The notes below the pieces were generated by a model that saw only the letters and a list, made by a program, of their open reading frames with translations, did not search any database and was not told the origin of the DNA. DNA of 15,174 bases, taken from positions 1 through 15,174 of the forward strand of contig JAAZFZ010000046.1 of the NCBI GenBank assembly GCA_012511485.1. The letters run 5' to 3'. A program made the translations under genes and the position numbers. This DNA comes from Clostridiales bacterium. Its GTDB lineage: Bacteria; Bacillota; Clostridia; Oscillospirales; Acutalibacteraceae. Positions 15,099 to 15,174 of this stretch are shown here, piece by piece; within the stretch, counting starts at the first letter, position 1, and every line of letters starts with the position of its first letter.

Positions 15099-15127
15099 TT
15101 GTATATCAAATAAAGATGTATTATAAT
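15099..15127 (+). promoter_or_regulatory. Promoter of the gene at the right edge
   Basis: TTGTAT (15099-15104), a 17-base spacer and TATAAT (15122-15127). The predicted start is near 15134, about 36 bases before the ATG at 15170. It diverges from the phosphatase-mfd promoter. Confidence 0.65.
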
Positions 15128-15169
15128 GGATTAGACGGCAAAATTTTTGACATAAAGGAGGCGTAGGAT

Positions 15170-15174
15170 ATGAG
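15170..15174 (+). CDS. Start of a gene leaving the window
   Basis: Only ATG and two more bases are visible. The start is supported by a strong AAAGGAGG at 15154-15161 with an 8-base spacer and by the TATAAT promoter upstream. Nothing can be said about its product. Confidence 0.6.

Overview
The window looks like a chromosomal segment of a low-to-moderate GC Firmicute, most likely a gut-type Clostridia (Oscillospiraceae/Ruminococcaceae-like). Reasons: strong GGAGG ribosome binding sites, TTGACA/TATAAT-type promoters, Gram-positive ribosomal gene order (rpmG-secE-nusG-rplK-rplA-rplJ-rplL), a Firmicutes-type L10 leader, and a surface protein ending in a sortase-like NPQTGD / membrane / KRRK tail. 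Taxonomy is inferred from these features and not tested.

Layout. (1) 1-5139, plus strand: the 3' part of a family 3 glycoside hydrolase, then, 10 bases later, a large secreted protein with two metallophosphoesterase domains and a sorting signal. Both are probably on one transcript, which ends at the hairpin at 5148-5175. (2) 5184-7825, plus strand: a strong promoter and a structured leader, then rpmG, secE, nusG, rplK and rplA. These supply ribosomal proteins L33, L11 and L1, the SecE translocase subunit and the NusG elongation factor. rplK carries an in-frame TAG at codon 80, although the rest of the gene is intact to its normal 141-codon length. Two short RNA motifs resembling the 23S rRNA binding site of L1 lie before rplK and before rplA. 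(3) 7832-9041, plus strand: a separate consensus promoter, an L10 (rplJ) leader with its own intrinsic terminator, then rplJ and rplL and a strong terminator. rpoB/rpoC do not follow. (4) 9093-10640, minus strand: a polytopic membrane protein with its own promoter, which is embedded in a perfect inverted repeat. (5) 10780-14985, minus strand: a two-gene unit, a HAD-family phosphatase followed by mfd (transcription-repair coupling factor), with a promoter upstream and a terminator downstream. (6) 14986-15174: an AT-rich divergent intergenic region with a plus-strand promoter, a strong RBS and the first codon of a gene that leaves the window.

Main points for a second look: the amber codon in rplK (mutation, sequencing error or suppression); the paired L1-stalk mimics, which imply L1 feedback at two points of one operon; a possible attenuator at the head of the rpmG-secE-nusG transcript; and the fused twin-phosphoesterase surface protein beside a glycosidase. 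I see no CRISPR array, tRNA, rRNA or insertion sequence. No gap between genes exceeds 300 bases.
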